64,000 bases of DNA from Pseudoalteromonas apostichopi (GTDB lineage: Bacteria > Pseudomonadota > Gammaproteobacteria > Enterobacterales > Alteromonadaceae), in contig NZ_AP028065.1 of assembly GCF_030297135.1 (NCBI RefSeq), positions 1,488,001 through 1,552,000 on the forward strand, in the 5' to 3' direction. The notes under the pieces are model-generated. The model did no database searches. It worked only from the letters and a program-made list of their open reading frames with translations, and was not told the origin of the DNA. The position numbers and the translations under genes are program-made. Of this stretch, positions 7,586 through 15,893 are shown in pieces (the first letter of the stretch is position 1; each line of letters begins with the position of its first letter).

Positions 7586-9505
7586 ATGATCCAAATTTCA
7601 GACATCGAACTTCTACGTGGTGGTAACGCCTTATTAAAAGGTGCCTCTGCAACCTTATTCCCAGAGCATAAAGTCGGCCTTGTTGGCGCTAATGGCTGTG
7701 GTAAATCAACGCTGTTCGCGCTATTAAAGTCTGAATTGCAACTCGATGCCGGTGAATGCCAAATTCCTAAAGACTGGTCAATAGCCTCTGTAAAGCAAGA
7801 AACACCCGCGCTCGAAATCAGTGCCCTCGATTATGTATTACAAGGCCATCCTGAATATTACGCGCTAAGAATTGCACTACGCGAAGCTGAGCAAAATAAT
7901 GATGGCGATGCGCAAGCTAAAGCACATATTGGCCTAGAACATATTCAAGGCTACAGCATTGAAGCAAAAGCCGGCGAACTGTTACACGGTTTAGGTTTTA
8001 GTAATGAGCAAATAGACAACCCGGTGAGCGCCTTTTCGGGTGGTTGGCGTATGCGCTTAAACTTGGCGCAAGCGCTTATACGTGATGCCGATTTATTGCT
8101 GCTGGATGAGCCAACCAACCACTTAGACCTAGATGCCGTGTATTGGTTAGAACGTTTTTTACGGGCCTACACAGGCACTCTGGTGCTCATTTCCCATGAC
8201 AGAGAGTTCCTCGATGCCGTGGTTGACCAAATTTGGCACATAGACTCACAAAAAATAAACGTTTATAAAGGCAACTACTCGCAATTCGAACGTCAAAAAG
8301 CAGAGCGCTTATTACAACAACAAGCGATGTTCGAAAAACAACAAGAACAGATTGCTCACCTTGAAAAGTTTATTACTCGCTTTAAAGCAAAAGCCAGTAA
8401 AGCTAAGCAAGCACAAAGCCGCGTAAAAGCGCTAGAGCGTATGGAAAAATTGGCCCCAGCCCATGTTGACTCACCCTTTGATTTTGAGTTTGCTGAGCCA
8501 ACGGCCCTGCCAAATCCATTAATGACACTCGACCAAGCCAAAGCAGGTTATGGCGACATCACCATTTTACATAGCATCAAGCTAAATCTTGTTCCAGGTA
8601 GTCGCATCGCCCTGCTTGGCCGTAATGGCGCGGGTAAGTCAACACTCATTAAATTATTAGCTGGCGATTTACAGCCTCAAGCTGGTGAAGTATTTCAGCA
8701 TCAAGGCTTAAATATTGGTTACTTTGCTCAGCATCAGCTTGAGTCACTTGATTTAAAAGCCAGTGCTGTGACCCATTTACAACGTTTAAACCCGCAAGCT
8801 CCAGAGCAATCACTGCGTGACTTTTTAGGTGGCTTTGCTTTTTTTGGTGATAAAGCACTTGAGCCAGTTGCGCCATTTTCTGGCGGTGAAAAAGCCCGTT
8901 TAGTATTAGCCATGCTGGTATATCAAAAGCCAAACCTTCTGTTACTGGATGAGCCAACTAACCACCTAGATTTAGAAATGCGCCATGCCCTAGTGATGGC
9001 ACTACAAGGCTTCGAAGGTGCTATGGTTACCGTATCGCACGACCGTCACATGCTAAAAAATACCGCTGATGAGTATTACCTCGTTGATAACGGCGAAGTA
9101 ACACAATTTGGTTATGACCTTGACGCCTATTACCAATGGCTACTCAATGCTAACAAAGAAGCTGCTAAAAGCACTGAAGACAATGCCTCGAAAGCACATT
9201 CAAGCGTTAACCGTAAAGAGCAAAAGCGCTTAGAGGCAGAATTTAGAAAGTCAGTACAGCCGTTGAAAAAGCAAATCGAAAAGCTTGAAAAGCTACTTGA
9301 TAAGTATTCTACAGAGCTTGGAGAAATCGAAAATGCACTTGCTGACAATGACTTATACAATGATGAAAATAAAGCCAAACTGACAGAGCTGCTTAGTAAA
9401 CAAGCAAACTTAACCCCGAAGCTAAATGACGTTGAAGAAGAGCTACTCATGGCACTTGAAGAGCTTGAAGAAAAAGAGCAGGCCTTTGCCGATGAAAACG
9501 CTTAA
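7586..9505 (+). CDS. yheS: ABC-F family ATPase YheS
   Basis: Cytoplasmic ABC-F protein of 639 residues with two ATPase domains and no membrane segments; the family acts on ribosomes. Domain 1 has Walker A GANGCGKST and signature FSGGWRMRL; domain 2 has GRNGAGKST and FSGGEKARL; each is followed by LLLDEPTNHLDL. The linker after domain 1 is Gln/Lys-rich (about residues 230-290), and residues about 525-635 form a charged C-terminal coiled coil as in E. coli YheS. The stop overlaps the next gene by 14 nt. Confidence 0.95.
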   Translation: MIQISDIELLRGGNALLKGASATLFPEHKVGLVGANGCGKSTLFALLKSELQLDAGECQIPKDWSIASVKQETPALEISALDYVLQGHPEYYALRIALREAEQNNDGDAQAKAHIGLEHIQGYSIEAKAGELLHGLGFSNEQIDNPVSAFSGGWRMRLNLAQALIRDADLLLLDEPTNHLDLDAVYWLERFLRAYTGTLVLISHDREFLDAVVDQIWHIDSQKINVYKGNYSQFERQKAERLLQQQAMFEKQQEQIAHLEKFITRFKAKASKAKQAQSRVKALERMEKLAPAHVDSPFDFEFAEPTALPNPLMTLDQAKAGYGDITILHSIKLNLVPGSRIALLGRNGAGKSTLIKLLAGDLQPQAGEVFQHQGLNIGYFAQHQLESLDLKASAVTHLQRLNPQAPEQSLRDFLGGFAFFGDKALEPVAPFSGGEKARLVLAMLVYQKPNLLLLDEPTNHLDLEMRHALVMALQGFEGAMVTVSHDRHMLKNTADEYYLVDNGEVTQFGYDLDAYYQWLLNANKEAAKSTEDNASKAHSSVNRKEQKRLEAEFRKSVQPLKKQIEKLEKLLDKYSTELGEIENALADNDLYNDENKAKLTELLSKQANLTPKLNDVEEELLMALEELEEKEQAFADENA

Positions 9506-9917
9506 CAGCGAGGAATTTTGGCAGTTTGCATGTCAGCTTTACAGCAAAGATGGCATGCAAACAAAGCTACTAGACTATCAAAACCAGCAAGGCAAAAATG
9601 TGAACCTTTGCCTACTGCTTTATTATCTGGACTCATTAGAGCTTGCTGTAACCCCACCTCAACTAAGTGAGCTTGAGTCATGCATAGCCGAGTTTGACCA
9701 GCACGCTTTACAACCCTTACGTGCAACACGCGCCTACCTTAAAACTATACAAACCGAGCTTCCAGACTACCCCACTATTCGCAAAGAGTTACTCAGCGCA
9801 GAACTCAAGCTCGAAAAACAGCAACAACAATTACTTATAAACACATTAAATAGTATGACACTCTCTCGGTGTCCTAATACTAACAATATAATGCTATATA
9901 TAAGCGATAAGCGATAA
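9492..9917 (+). CDS. TIGR02444 family protein ending in a tandem repeat
   Basis: A 141-residue protein recognised as the TIGR02444 family by the start LNSEEFWQFACQLYSK, the block VNLCLLLYYLD near residues 35-45 and LRATRAYLK near 80. The function is unknown; it commonly follows yheS. The ATG at 9492 lies inside the yheS end (14-nt overlap); the frame is open further upstream but is then inside yheS. The last residues are encoded by the first copies of a 7-bp repeat array, and the TAA itself lies in the array, so the natural C-terminus has probably been altered by repeat growth. Confidence 0.85.
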   Translation: MKTLNSEEFWQFACQLYSKDGMQTKLLDYQNQQGKNVNLCLLLYYLDSLELAVTPPQLSELESCIAEFDQHALQPLRATRAYLKTIQTELPDYPTIRKELLSAELKLEKQQQQLLINTLNSMTLSRCPNTNNIMLYISDKR

Positions 9918-9952
9918 GCGATAAGCGATAAGCGATAAGCGATAAGCGATAA
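9904..9952 (+). repeat. Seven perfect copies of a 7-bp tandem repeat
   Basis: The unit GCGATAA occurs seven times without error. The array begins inside the TIGR02444 coding frame and supplies its stop codon. A 7-bp unit shifts frame with each copy gained or lost, but the first copies already contain a stop. Slippage during replication could change the copy number. Confidence 0.97.
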
Positions 9953-10042
9953 AATTTCTCCTACCATTTAATTAAAAATCAAGCTAACAACATTAAAAGA
10001 CCATCCAATCGCTCTGCTTAACTCTCAACGCCCCCATTAAAC

Positions 10043-10056
10043 TTGATCCAAATCAA
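10043..10056 (+). promoter_or_regulatory. Upstream FNR-type box
   Basis: TTGATCCAAATCAA matches the FNR/EtrA/Anr consensus TTGAT-N4-ATCAA perfectly. Its centre is 50 bp upstream of the second box and about -91.5 relative to the predicted start of the 46-residue membrane protein gene transcript. Confidence 0.7.
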
Positions 10057-10092
10057 CTATTAAATCGCCTTAGTTAGCATCAGGAAAATTGC

Positions 10093-10106
10093 TTGATCTG
10101 GATCAT
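10093..10106 (+). promoter_or_regulatory. FNR-type box at -41.5
   Basis: TTGATCTGGATCAT differs from the FNR palindrome at only the last base. With the -10 hexamer TATGAT at 10129-10134 and a start site near 10141, its centre falls at -41.5, the position of class II FNR-activated promoters. There is no good -35 box, as expected of an activator-dependent promoter. Confidence 0.72.
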
Positions 10107-10128
10107 ATCAGCCGTCCTCAAGCCAGCC

Positions 10129-10134
10129 TATGAT
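10129..10134 (+). promoter_or_regulatory. -10 element of the FNR-type promoter
   Basis: TATGAT, 29 bp before the start codon of the small membrane protein and 22 bp after the nearer FNR-type box. The start site is inferred at about 10141. Confidence 0.6.
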
Positions 10135-10162
10135 TAACTCATAGACATTAGGAGGCACAACC

Positions 10163-10303
10163 ATGAACGTATTCTTCAGAGATTTTTTTAGCGACCCAGT
10201 TTTATTTATGTCATTCGGCATTTTGGCAGTTGTTATCGTTTTATGCCTTTTCTATGTTGGTTACTTTATTAAAAAAGTTCACGACGCAGAAGTTCCTAAG
10301 TAA
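10163..10303 (+). CDS. DUF3149-like 46-residue single-pass membrane protein
   Basis: Short gene with a strong ribosome site, GGAGG at 10151-10155, eight bases before the ATG. The peptide begins MNVFFRDFFSDPVLFMSFG, has one membrane segment at about residues 14-36 (ILAVVIVLCLFYVGYF) and ends with a charged tail KKVHDAEVPK. The pattern of a short amphipathic start, a DPV motif and one helix fits DUF3149. The function is unknown. Its promoter has two FNR-type boxes, so low-oxygen induction is predicted, and its own terminator makes it a monocistronic unit. Confidence 0.85.
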   Translation: MNVFFRDFFSDPVLFMSFGILAVVIVLCLFYVGYFIKKVHDAEVPK

Positions 10304-10321
10304 GAATTAAGCACGACGCAC

Positions 10322-10357
10322 AAAGCCCCTATTCAATTTATTGTTTAGGGGCTTTTT
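10322..10357 (+). terminator. Terminator of the 46-residue membrane protein gene
   Basis: AAAGCCCCTA and TAGGGGCTTT form a 10-bp stem with a 14-nt AT-rich loop, followed by TTTTT. Confidence 0.88.
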
Positions 10358-10445
10358 ATTTGTATATAGCTAAAATCTCGCAGCGGTTCTCAAAAAGCAA
10401 AAACTTGCTACAATAGGCGCTTATTTTGTTTCGAAAGTGTCAGCT

Positions 10446-11426
10446 ATGTTACCTGAGTTTAAGCCTGCGTGGTGGATGCGCAATCGCCATTTACAAACCA
10501 TAATGCCGCGCTTTTTTCGCCCTTTTCATAATACCCGCTACGACTTATCGACAATCGATACCCCTGATGGTGACTTTTTAGAACTAGCTTGGGCAATCCC
10601 TCATAACGAACAAGCCCCACTCGCCATTGTATTGCATGGTTTAGAAGGCAACATAAATAGTTTTTATGCTAAAGGCATGATGAAAAAACTAAAGCAGCAA
10701 GGCTTTGCAGTGGTGTTAATGCATTTTCGAAACTGCTCACGCGAAGTTAACCGTTTAGCACGCGCTTATCACAGTGGAGAAACAGAGGACCTACGCTTTT
10801 TCATCAGCCACCTTAAGAGCAAATTTCCAAAACGCCCGCTTTTTGCTGTGGGCTTTTCATTAGGTGGTAATGTGCTTGCAAAATATTTAGGTGAGCAAGG
10901 TGCTAAATCGAACTTAACAGGCGCAGCAGTTGTGTCTGCGCCATTTGACTTGTCATCGTCTTGTGAAGTTATTCGCAAAAGCTTGGGCAAAATATATCAA
11001 AAGTATTTGCTCGACCGTATGAAAAAATCAATGCAAAGAAAGCTGCCACAAATCGAACAGCAAATTAACTTAACACCTGAAAAACTAATGGCGATTGATG
11101 ACTTATGGCAATTCGATAACATGCTCACAGCACCACTACATGGCTTTGCTGGCGCTGAAGATTATTATCAACAAGCTAGCGCAAAACCATTTTTGAAAAG
11201 CATTGCAACGCCGACGCTTATTGTGCACGCCAAAGATGACCCTATGTTATCAATAAAAGCTGTGCCAGATAGCTTAGATGTGAGTGAACATGTTACGCTG
11301 CGCATCTCTGAACAAGGTGGTCATGTTGGCTTTATTAGCGGCAAAAACCCTTTTAAACCCAAGTATTGGCTTGAAAGTATTGTTCCAGAGTATTTTCAAC
11401 AATTAATTAAGAAAGAGCAGCTATGA
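10446..11426 (+). CDS. yheT: YheT-type alpha/beta hydrolase
   Basis: A 326-residue hydrolase of the YheT/ABHD1-3 family. The start FKPAWWMRNRHLQTIMPRFFR is diagnostic. The nucleophile is Ser in the elbow GFSLGGN (about residue 139), and the Asp and His of the triad are in HAKDDPM (about 260) and EQGGHVGF (about 292). The physiological substrate is uncertain. The ATG at 10446 was chosen over an in-frame GTG at 10437, which sits too close to any ribosome site. It overlaps yheU by 4 nt, the same gene pair as in enterobacteria. Confidence 0.92.
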   Translation: MLPEFKPAWWMRNRHLQTIMPRFFRPFHNTRYDLSTIDTPDGDFLELAWAIPHNEQAPLAIVLHGLEGNINSFYAKGMMKKLKQQGFAVVLMHFRNCSREVNRLARAYHSGETEDLRFFISHLKSKFPKRPLFAVGFSLGGNVLAKYLGEQGAKSNLTGAAVVSAPFDLSSSCEVIRKSLGKIYQKYLLDRMKKSMQRKLPQIEQQINLTPEKLMAIDDLWQFDNMLTAPLHGFAGAEDYYQQASAKPFLKSIATPTLIVHAKDDPMLSIKAVPDSLDVSEHVTLRISEQGGHVGFISGKNPFKPKYWLESIVPEYFQQLIKKEQL

Positions 11427-11680
11427 TCATTCCTCACGACCGCCTTGATAAAGAAACCCTACATAATTTAATCGAAAGCTATGTTTTACGTGAAGGTACT
11501 GATTACGGCGAACAAGAGTTTAGTATTGAAAGCAAGGTCGCGCAGGTTCACCAACAACTTAAAAGTGGTGAAGCTATGGTGTTTTTTTCTGAGTTACATG
11601 AGTCAGTTACGATTATCTCTAAAGCTGAATTCATCGCTTTGCAAGCCGATCCAGAGTACCAAGCGTCGTTTAACGACTAA
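11423..11680 (+). CDS. yheU: YheU family protein
   Basis: A small cytoplasmic protein of 85 residues with the family start MIIPHDRLDKETLHNLIESYVLREGTDYG cut here as IIPHDRLDKETLHNLIE, plus the conserved GTDYGEQE. It is translationally coupled to yheT through an ATGA overlap. No biochemical function is known for the family. The E. coli homologue lies in the same place beside yheT. Confidence 0.92.
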   Translation: MIIPHDRLDKETLHNLIESYVLREGTDYGEQEFSIESKVAQVHQQLKSGEAMVFFSELHESVTIISKAEFIALQADPEYQASFND

Positions 11681-11739
11681 ACTTGTAAGTTATACAGTAA
11701 CCCTTCACAATGACTTTTTAACTTAAAGAGCCATTAAAA

Positions 11740-12933
11740 ATGAAAAAACTAAGCTCACTGGTTGCTGCGGTTTCTTTGGCCCTGATTGGTCAAGCAAACG
11801 CAGCTCAGGTTACTGCATCAGATAAAGCCATTAAGCTGGCAAAAGAAACTATTTTAATCGATACCCATATCGATGTGCCTTACCGTATTCATAACAAATG
11901 GGCAGATGTAACAAAAGCCACAAGCGACGGAGACTTTGATTATCCACGTGCAGTGCAAGGTGGTTTGAATGCCCCTTTCATGTCAATTTACATTCCTGCA
12001 AACCTAGAGTTTGAAGGCAAAGGTAAGAGCTATCAATTAGCAAATCAGCTGATCGATTCTATGGAAGCCATTGTGCAACGCGCGCCAAATAAGTTCGCTA
12101 TTGCAGACTCTACTGCCGATATTAAAGAGCAATTTAAACAAGGCAAAATGTCGATTGCTATGGGTATGGAAAACGGCTCGCCTATCGAAGGCGACATTAA
12201 AAACCTTAAGCATTTTTATGAGCGTGGCGTACGTTACATCACTCTAGCTCACTCACAAAGCAACCATATTTCTGATTCATCTTATGATATTCGTCGTAAG
12301 TGGAAAGGCCTGAGCCCATTTGGTAAAGAACTAGTAAAAGAAATGAACAACATTGGTATGCTAGTTGATGTTTCGCATATTTCTGATGATGCGTTTTACC
12401 AAGTAATGGAAATTTCAAAAGTACCAGTGATTGCTTCACACTCGTCACTTCGTAAGTATACGCCTGGTTTTGAGCGTAATATGAATGATGACATGCTATT
12501 GGCGCTGAAAAAGAATGGTGGGGTTATTCAAATTAACTTCGGCTCAAGCTTTGTTACAGCAAAAGCTGGCTCTTGGTACGATCAACTAAAATCTGCAAAA
12601 GCCGATAAGAAAAAAGACGGTACTAAACTAAGCAAAGATTTTGACGCAGCTTATCGTGCTAAAAACCCATTCCCATTTGCAAGCTTAGAGCAAGTACTTG
12701 ATCACATTGACCATGTAGTTGAACTAATTGGCATCGATTATGTGGGTATTGGCTCAGATTACGATGGTGTAGGCGACTCTCTACCTACTGGCTTAAAAGA
12801 TGTGTCTAGCTATCCGAACCTAGTGCAAGGTCTAATGGACCGTGGTTATAGCGATAAAGACATCAAAAAGATTTTAAGTGGCAATATGCTACGCGTATGG
12901 CAACAAGCCGAAGCATACGCAAAAGCCCATTAA
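11740..12933 (+). CDS. Membrane dipeptidase, peptidase family M19, exported
   Basis: Zinc dipeptidase related to renal dipeptidase, 397 residues. Residues 1-22 are a Sec signal ending ANA-A. Metal ligands are visible in DTHIDVP (about residue 44), the Glu in GMENGSPIEG, and the two later histidines in VDVSHISD and IASHSSL; the Asp ligand/catalytic region is GIGSDYDGVG near 345. It probably cleaves dipeptides, including those with D-residues, in the periplasm. It stands alone with its own terminator. Confidence 0.92.
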   Translation: MKKLSSLVAAVSLALIGQANAAQVTASDKAIKLAKETILIDTHIDVPYRIHNKWADVTKATSDGDFDYPRAVQGGLNAPFMSIYIPANLEFEGKGKSYQLANQLIDSMEAIVQRAPNKFAIADSTADIKEQFKQGKMSIAMGMENGSPIEGDIKNLKHFYERGVRYITLAHSQSNHISDSSYDIRRKWKGLSPFGKELVKEMNNIGMLVDVSHISDDAFYQVMEISKVPVIASHSSLRKYTPGFERNMNDDMLLALKKNGGVIQINFGSSFVTAKAGSWYDQLKSAKADKKKDGTKLSKDFDAAYRAKNPFPFASLEQVLDHIDHVVELIGIDYVGIGSDYDGVGDSLPTGLKDVSSYPNLVQGLMDRGYSDKDIKKILSGNMLRVWQQAEAYAKAH

Positions 12934-12951
12934 TCAGCTTTAACTCTATTT

Positions 12952-12984
12952 AAAAGCGCAGCTAACTAGCTGCGCTTTTTTATC
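12952..12984 (+). terminator. Terminator of the M19 dipeptidase gene
   Basis: AAAAGCGCAGCTA and TAGCTGCGCTTTTTT with a minimal loop, a strong hairpin with a T-run 20 bp after the stop. Confidence 0.9.
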
Positions 12985-13057
12985 AATATAAGTAATTGAT
13001 AATACAAATAGCCTGTTTTAATCTGCTAGTATTACAAAGCAATTTGGGTGATGTGAT

Positions 13058-13942
13058 ATGTCGACTTGGCAAGGGAATATTGCGTTGGTTTTTGCAAGCA
13101 TTGCACTGGGCTTATCAATTTATAGCCAAACAAAATCAACTCCTACTGACAAACCTTTTCTAATTCAACCAGCAAAATCTAGCTTAAAAGAGTTAGCTAT
13201 TCCTGAGCAAGACCGAGAAAATCTCATTGCTTTACATGGCTATATTTTAGACCTAGAAACACGCATTCACGAGCTTGAGCATCAAACTCCAACCATTGCT
13301 CCTGAGCTACTTGCCTCATTGGTAAAGCAAGCAATCGAACAACAAGAAAGTGAGCGACGCGCCGAGATTGAAAAGAGAAACCCTGCTCTTGGTTGGCTAA
13401 GTAATTTACCTGACGACTACCGCGAACGCATTAAAGCAGACCCACAATATGCTGACTCTTCGATAAATGAAGCACTCGCAACATTGCTTAATTTAAGCAA
13501 ATCAGAAAATGAGCGTTTAGCAGCATACGGCCAACTAAAAATGACCTTAAGCATGCTCAGGCGCGACCTAGATGAAAGCCAAGCAAATGCAGTAATCGAT
13601 GCCATGATAAGCATCAGTGAATACACTAATGATGCCAAGATCCGAGTTAGTGCCCTAGAGAGTTTATCTCGGCAAACAAACGTTTCGCCAAAACTCGCTG
13701 AGCATTTTCAGAAGTTACTACAAACGGACGATAATAATTATGTTCGCAATATTTCTGCCACTGCACTGATTGGACAATTTTTCCGTGCAATGCGAGACGG
13801 AAATAATAGTTTCGCCACCGATTTAGCAGAACGAATAACTACTCTTGAAAATAGCAGTAATGCAAAAGTTGCCGAAATTATGGCTGAAAATCTAAAAAGC
13901 CCACGCTTAAGAGAAGAGCTAGACAAAGCGTTAGGGAAATGA
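13058..13942 (+). CDS. Unknown membrane-anchored helical-repeat protein
   Basis: A 294-residue protein of unrecognised family. Residues about 5-23 (NIALVFASIALGLSIYS) are one membrane or signal-anchor segment. A short coiled-coil-like segment follows near 60-80 (HGYILDLETRIHELEHQ). Residues 130-290 are entirely helical with repeated pairs such as LNEALATLLNLSKSENERLAAYGQLK-type and IRVSALESLSRQ, which resemble HEAT/ARM repeats. A scaffold or adaptor role facing the periplasm or cytoplasm is possible. It has its own promoter gap and terminator and is convergent with tuf. Confidence 0.8.
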   Translation: MSTWQGNIALVFASIALGLSIYSQTKSTPTDKPFLIQPAKSSLKELAIPEQDRENLIALHGYILDLETRIHELEHQTPTIAPELLASLVKQAIEQQESERRAEIEKRNPALGWLSNLPDDYRERIKADPQYADSSINEALATLLNLSKSENERLAAYGQLKMTLSMLRRDLDESQANAVIDAMISISEYTNDAKIRVSALESLSRQTNVSPKLAEHFQKLLQTDDNNYVRNISATALIGQFFRAMRDGNNSFATDLAERITTLENSSNAKVAEIMAENLKSPRLREELDKALGK

Positions 13943-13978
13943 AAAAGCGGCTTAAAGCATACAGCTGATAGCTTTTTC
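13941..13978 (+). terminator. Weak hairpin after the unknown anchored-protein gene
   Basis: GAAAAAGC and GCTTTTTC are perfect 8-bp inverted arms around 22 nt. A second, stronger terminator follows at once, so this may be secondary. The loop contains a degenerate GCTTAAAGC/CAGCTGATAGCT pattern. Confidence 0.4.
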
Positions 13979-13986
13979 ACCCATAA

Positions 13987-14015
13987 AAAAACCCGAGACT
14001 AAGCTCGGGTTTTTC
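13987..14015. terminator. Bidirectional terminator between the unknown anchored-protein gene and tuf
   Basis: AAAAACCCGAG and CTCGGGTTTTT with a 6-nt loop. It ends the tRNA-tuf transcript on the minus strand (tuf stop is 29 bp away), so tuf is not followed by secE here. Confidence 0.9.
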
Positions 14016-14043
14016 TTAATGCTTGATGCATTACTATAGTTGA

Positions 14044-15228
14044 TTACTCAACGATAGTTGCAACAACACCAGCACCAACTGTACGGCCACCTTCACGGAT
14101 AGCGAAGCGTAAACCTTCGTCCATCGCGATTGGGCAGATTAGTTCTACAGTCATCTTGATGTTATCACCAGGCATTACCATTTCAACGCCGTCTGGTAAC
14201 TGTACGTCACCTGTTACGTCAGTTGTACGGAAGTAGAACTGTGGACGGTAACCTTTGAAGAATGGAGTGTGACGACCACCTTCATCTTTAGAAAGTACGT
14301 ATACTTCTGAAGTGAACTTCGTGTGTGGAGTGATTGAACCAGGCTTAGCTAGTACTTGACCACGTTCAACGTCTTCACGCTTAGTACCACGTAGAAGTGC
14401 ACCGATGTTCTCACCCGCACGACCTTCGTCTAGAAGCTTACGGAACATCTCAACACCTGTACAAGTTGTCTTCGTAGTTTCTTTGATACCTACGATTTCA
14501 ACTTCGTCATTCACGTTGATGATACCAGCTTCAACACGGCCAGTTACAACAGTACCACGACCTTGGATTGAGAATACGTCTTCGATAGGCATGATGAATG
14601 GCTTATCGATGTCACGCTCTGGCTCTGGGATGTAAGAATCTAGTGCTTCTGCAAGCTCAACGATTTTGTCTTCCCACTCTTTCTCGCCTTCTAACGCTTT
14701 AAGCGCTGAACCTTGGATTAGTGGTAAGTCATCACCTGGGAAGTCGTACTCTGAAAGAAGTTCACGAACTTCCATCTCAACTAGCTCAAGTAGCTCTTCG
14801 TCGTCAACCATGTCACATTTGTTCATGAATACGATGATGTAAGGTACACCAACCTGACGAGAAAGTAGGATGTGCTCACGAGTTTGTGGCATAGGACCGT
14901 CAGTCGCAGCAACTACTAGGATTGCGCCGTCCATTTGAGCAGCACCAGTGATCATGTTTTTAACATAATCGGCGTGTCCTGGACAGTCTACGTGTGCGTA
15001 GTGACGAGTAGGAGTATCGTACTCAACGTGTGAAGTTGAGATTGTGATACCACGCTCACGCTCTTCTGGAGCGTTATCGATTGATGCGAAGTCTTTAGCT
15101 ACACCACCGTATACTTTTGCAAGTACGTTTGTGATTGCTGCTGTTAGAGTTGTTTTACCGTGGTCAACGTGGCCGATTGTACCAACGTTTACGTGCGGTT
15201 TTACGCGTTCAAACTTTTCTTTTGCCAT
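14044..15228 (-). CDS. tuf: Translation elongation factor Tu
   Basis: Brings aminoacyl-tRNA to the ribosome as a GTP complex. The 394-residue protein shows all GTPase motifs: GHVDHGKT (19-26), DCPGHADY (81-88) and NKCDM (136-140), followed by beta-barrel domains 2 and 3 ending GAGVVATIVE. Codon use is highly biased, as expected. The four upstream tRNA genes identify this as the tufB-type copy; in E. coli the same tRNAs precede tufB. A terminator follows instead of the secE-nusG genes. Confidence 0.98.
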   Translation of the reverse strand: MAKEKFERVKPHVNVGTIGHVDHGKTTLTAAITNVLAKVYGGVAKDFASIDNAPEERERGITISTSHVEYDTPTRHYAHVDCPGHADYVKNMITGAAQMDGAILVVAATDGPMPQTREHILLSRQVGVPYIIVFMNKCDMVDDEELLELVEMEVRELLSEYDFPGDDLPLIQGSALKALEGEKEWEDKIVELAEALDSYIPEPERDIDKPFIMPIEDVFSIQGRGTVVTGRVEAGIINVNDEVEIVGIKETTKTTCTGVEMFRKLLDEGRAGENIGALLRGTKREDVERGQVLAKPGSITPHTKFTSEVYVLSKDEGGRHTPFFKGYRPQFYFRTTDVTGDVQLPDGVEMVMPGDNIKMTVELICPIAMDEGLRFAIREGGRTVGAGVVATIVE

Positions 15229-15364
15229 GACGGAACCTATCAGTTTTGTGTATCTAGATTACATATGAAAATAATCCACCGAGGGTAGATTAATTTAATT
15301 TTTTCAAATTTCAAATAGTTTTTTCTGACAGATAAAGGAAGATATTAAGATGAGTTCTCGATAC

Positions 15365-15440
15365 TGGTGCTGATAGGCAGATTTGAACTGCCGACCTCAC
15401 CCTTACCAAGGGTGCGCTCTACCAACTGAGCTATATCAGC
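15365..15440 (-). tRNA. tRNA-Thr (GGT)
   Basis: 76 nt with encoded CCA. Acceptor strand GCTGATA, D-loop AGCTCAGTTGGTAGAGC, anticodon loop CTTGGTAAG giving GGT, T-loop GTTCAAATC. It is nearly identical to E. coli thrT and lies next to tuf as thrT does. Confidence 0.97.
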
Positions 15441-15453
15441 AACACCAGAAGTC

Positions 15454-15528
<75 letters not shown>

Positions 15529-15572
15529 ATAGGAACCTGTTCTTAAACTACCTCTAACCGTCAAGAATAAAG

Positions 15573-15657
15573 TGGTGGAGGGAGCTGGATTCGAACCAGC
15601 GAAGGCTGAGCCGTCAGATTTACAGTCTGATCCCTTTGGCCGCTCGGGAACCCCTCC
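15573..15657 (-). tRNA. tRNA-Tyr (GTA)
   Basis: 85 nt with encoded CCA and the long variable arm of tyrosine tRNAs. Acceptor GGAGGGG, D-arm CCCGAGCGGCCAAAGGGA, anticodon loop CTGTAAA giving GTA, T-loop GTTCGAATC. It corresponds to E. coli tyrU. Confidence 0.97.
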
Positions 15658-15697
15658 ACGAAAATTCTTTACTAAGTCACTTCCGGTAAAAGGAAAG

Positions 15698-15773
<76 letters not shown>

Positions 15774-15794
15774 ACTGCTTTAGTACGGGGCGAG

Positions 15795-15823
15795 ATTCTA
15801 AGGTAAGGTTTATTGTGATGCAA
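15795..15823 (-). promoter_or_regulatory. Promoter of the tRNA-tuf operon
   Basis: On the minus strand TTGCAT (15823-15818), 17 bp, then TAGAAT (15800-15795), followed by the GC-rich discriminator CTCGCCCCG. A GC-rich discriminator is typical of stable-RNA promoters under stringent (ppGpp) control. The first tRNA begins about 15 bp after the inferred start site. Confidence 0.75.
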
Positions 15824-15893
15824 CCATAAAATTAAAAAAAATGTGATTTTATGTGTTAAACGCTCACTATTCAGACAAATACCCATACTTTTA

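Noticed and set aside
9426..9491. Earlier start for the TIGR02444 gene
   Set aside because: The extra 22 residues lie wholly inside yheS in another frame and do not fit the family start.
9904..9952. Possible CRISPR or iteron array
   Set aside because: A contiguous 7-bp unit without spacers is a simple tandem repeat; no cas or rep gene is near.
9767..9967. 66-codon minus-strand ORF with repeated LIAYRLS
   Set aside because: The peptide repeat is only the 7-bp DNA array read in reverse; no start signal.
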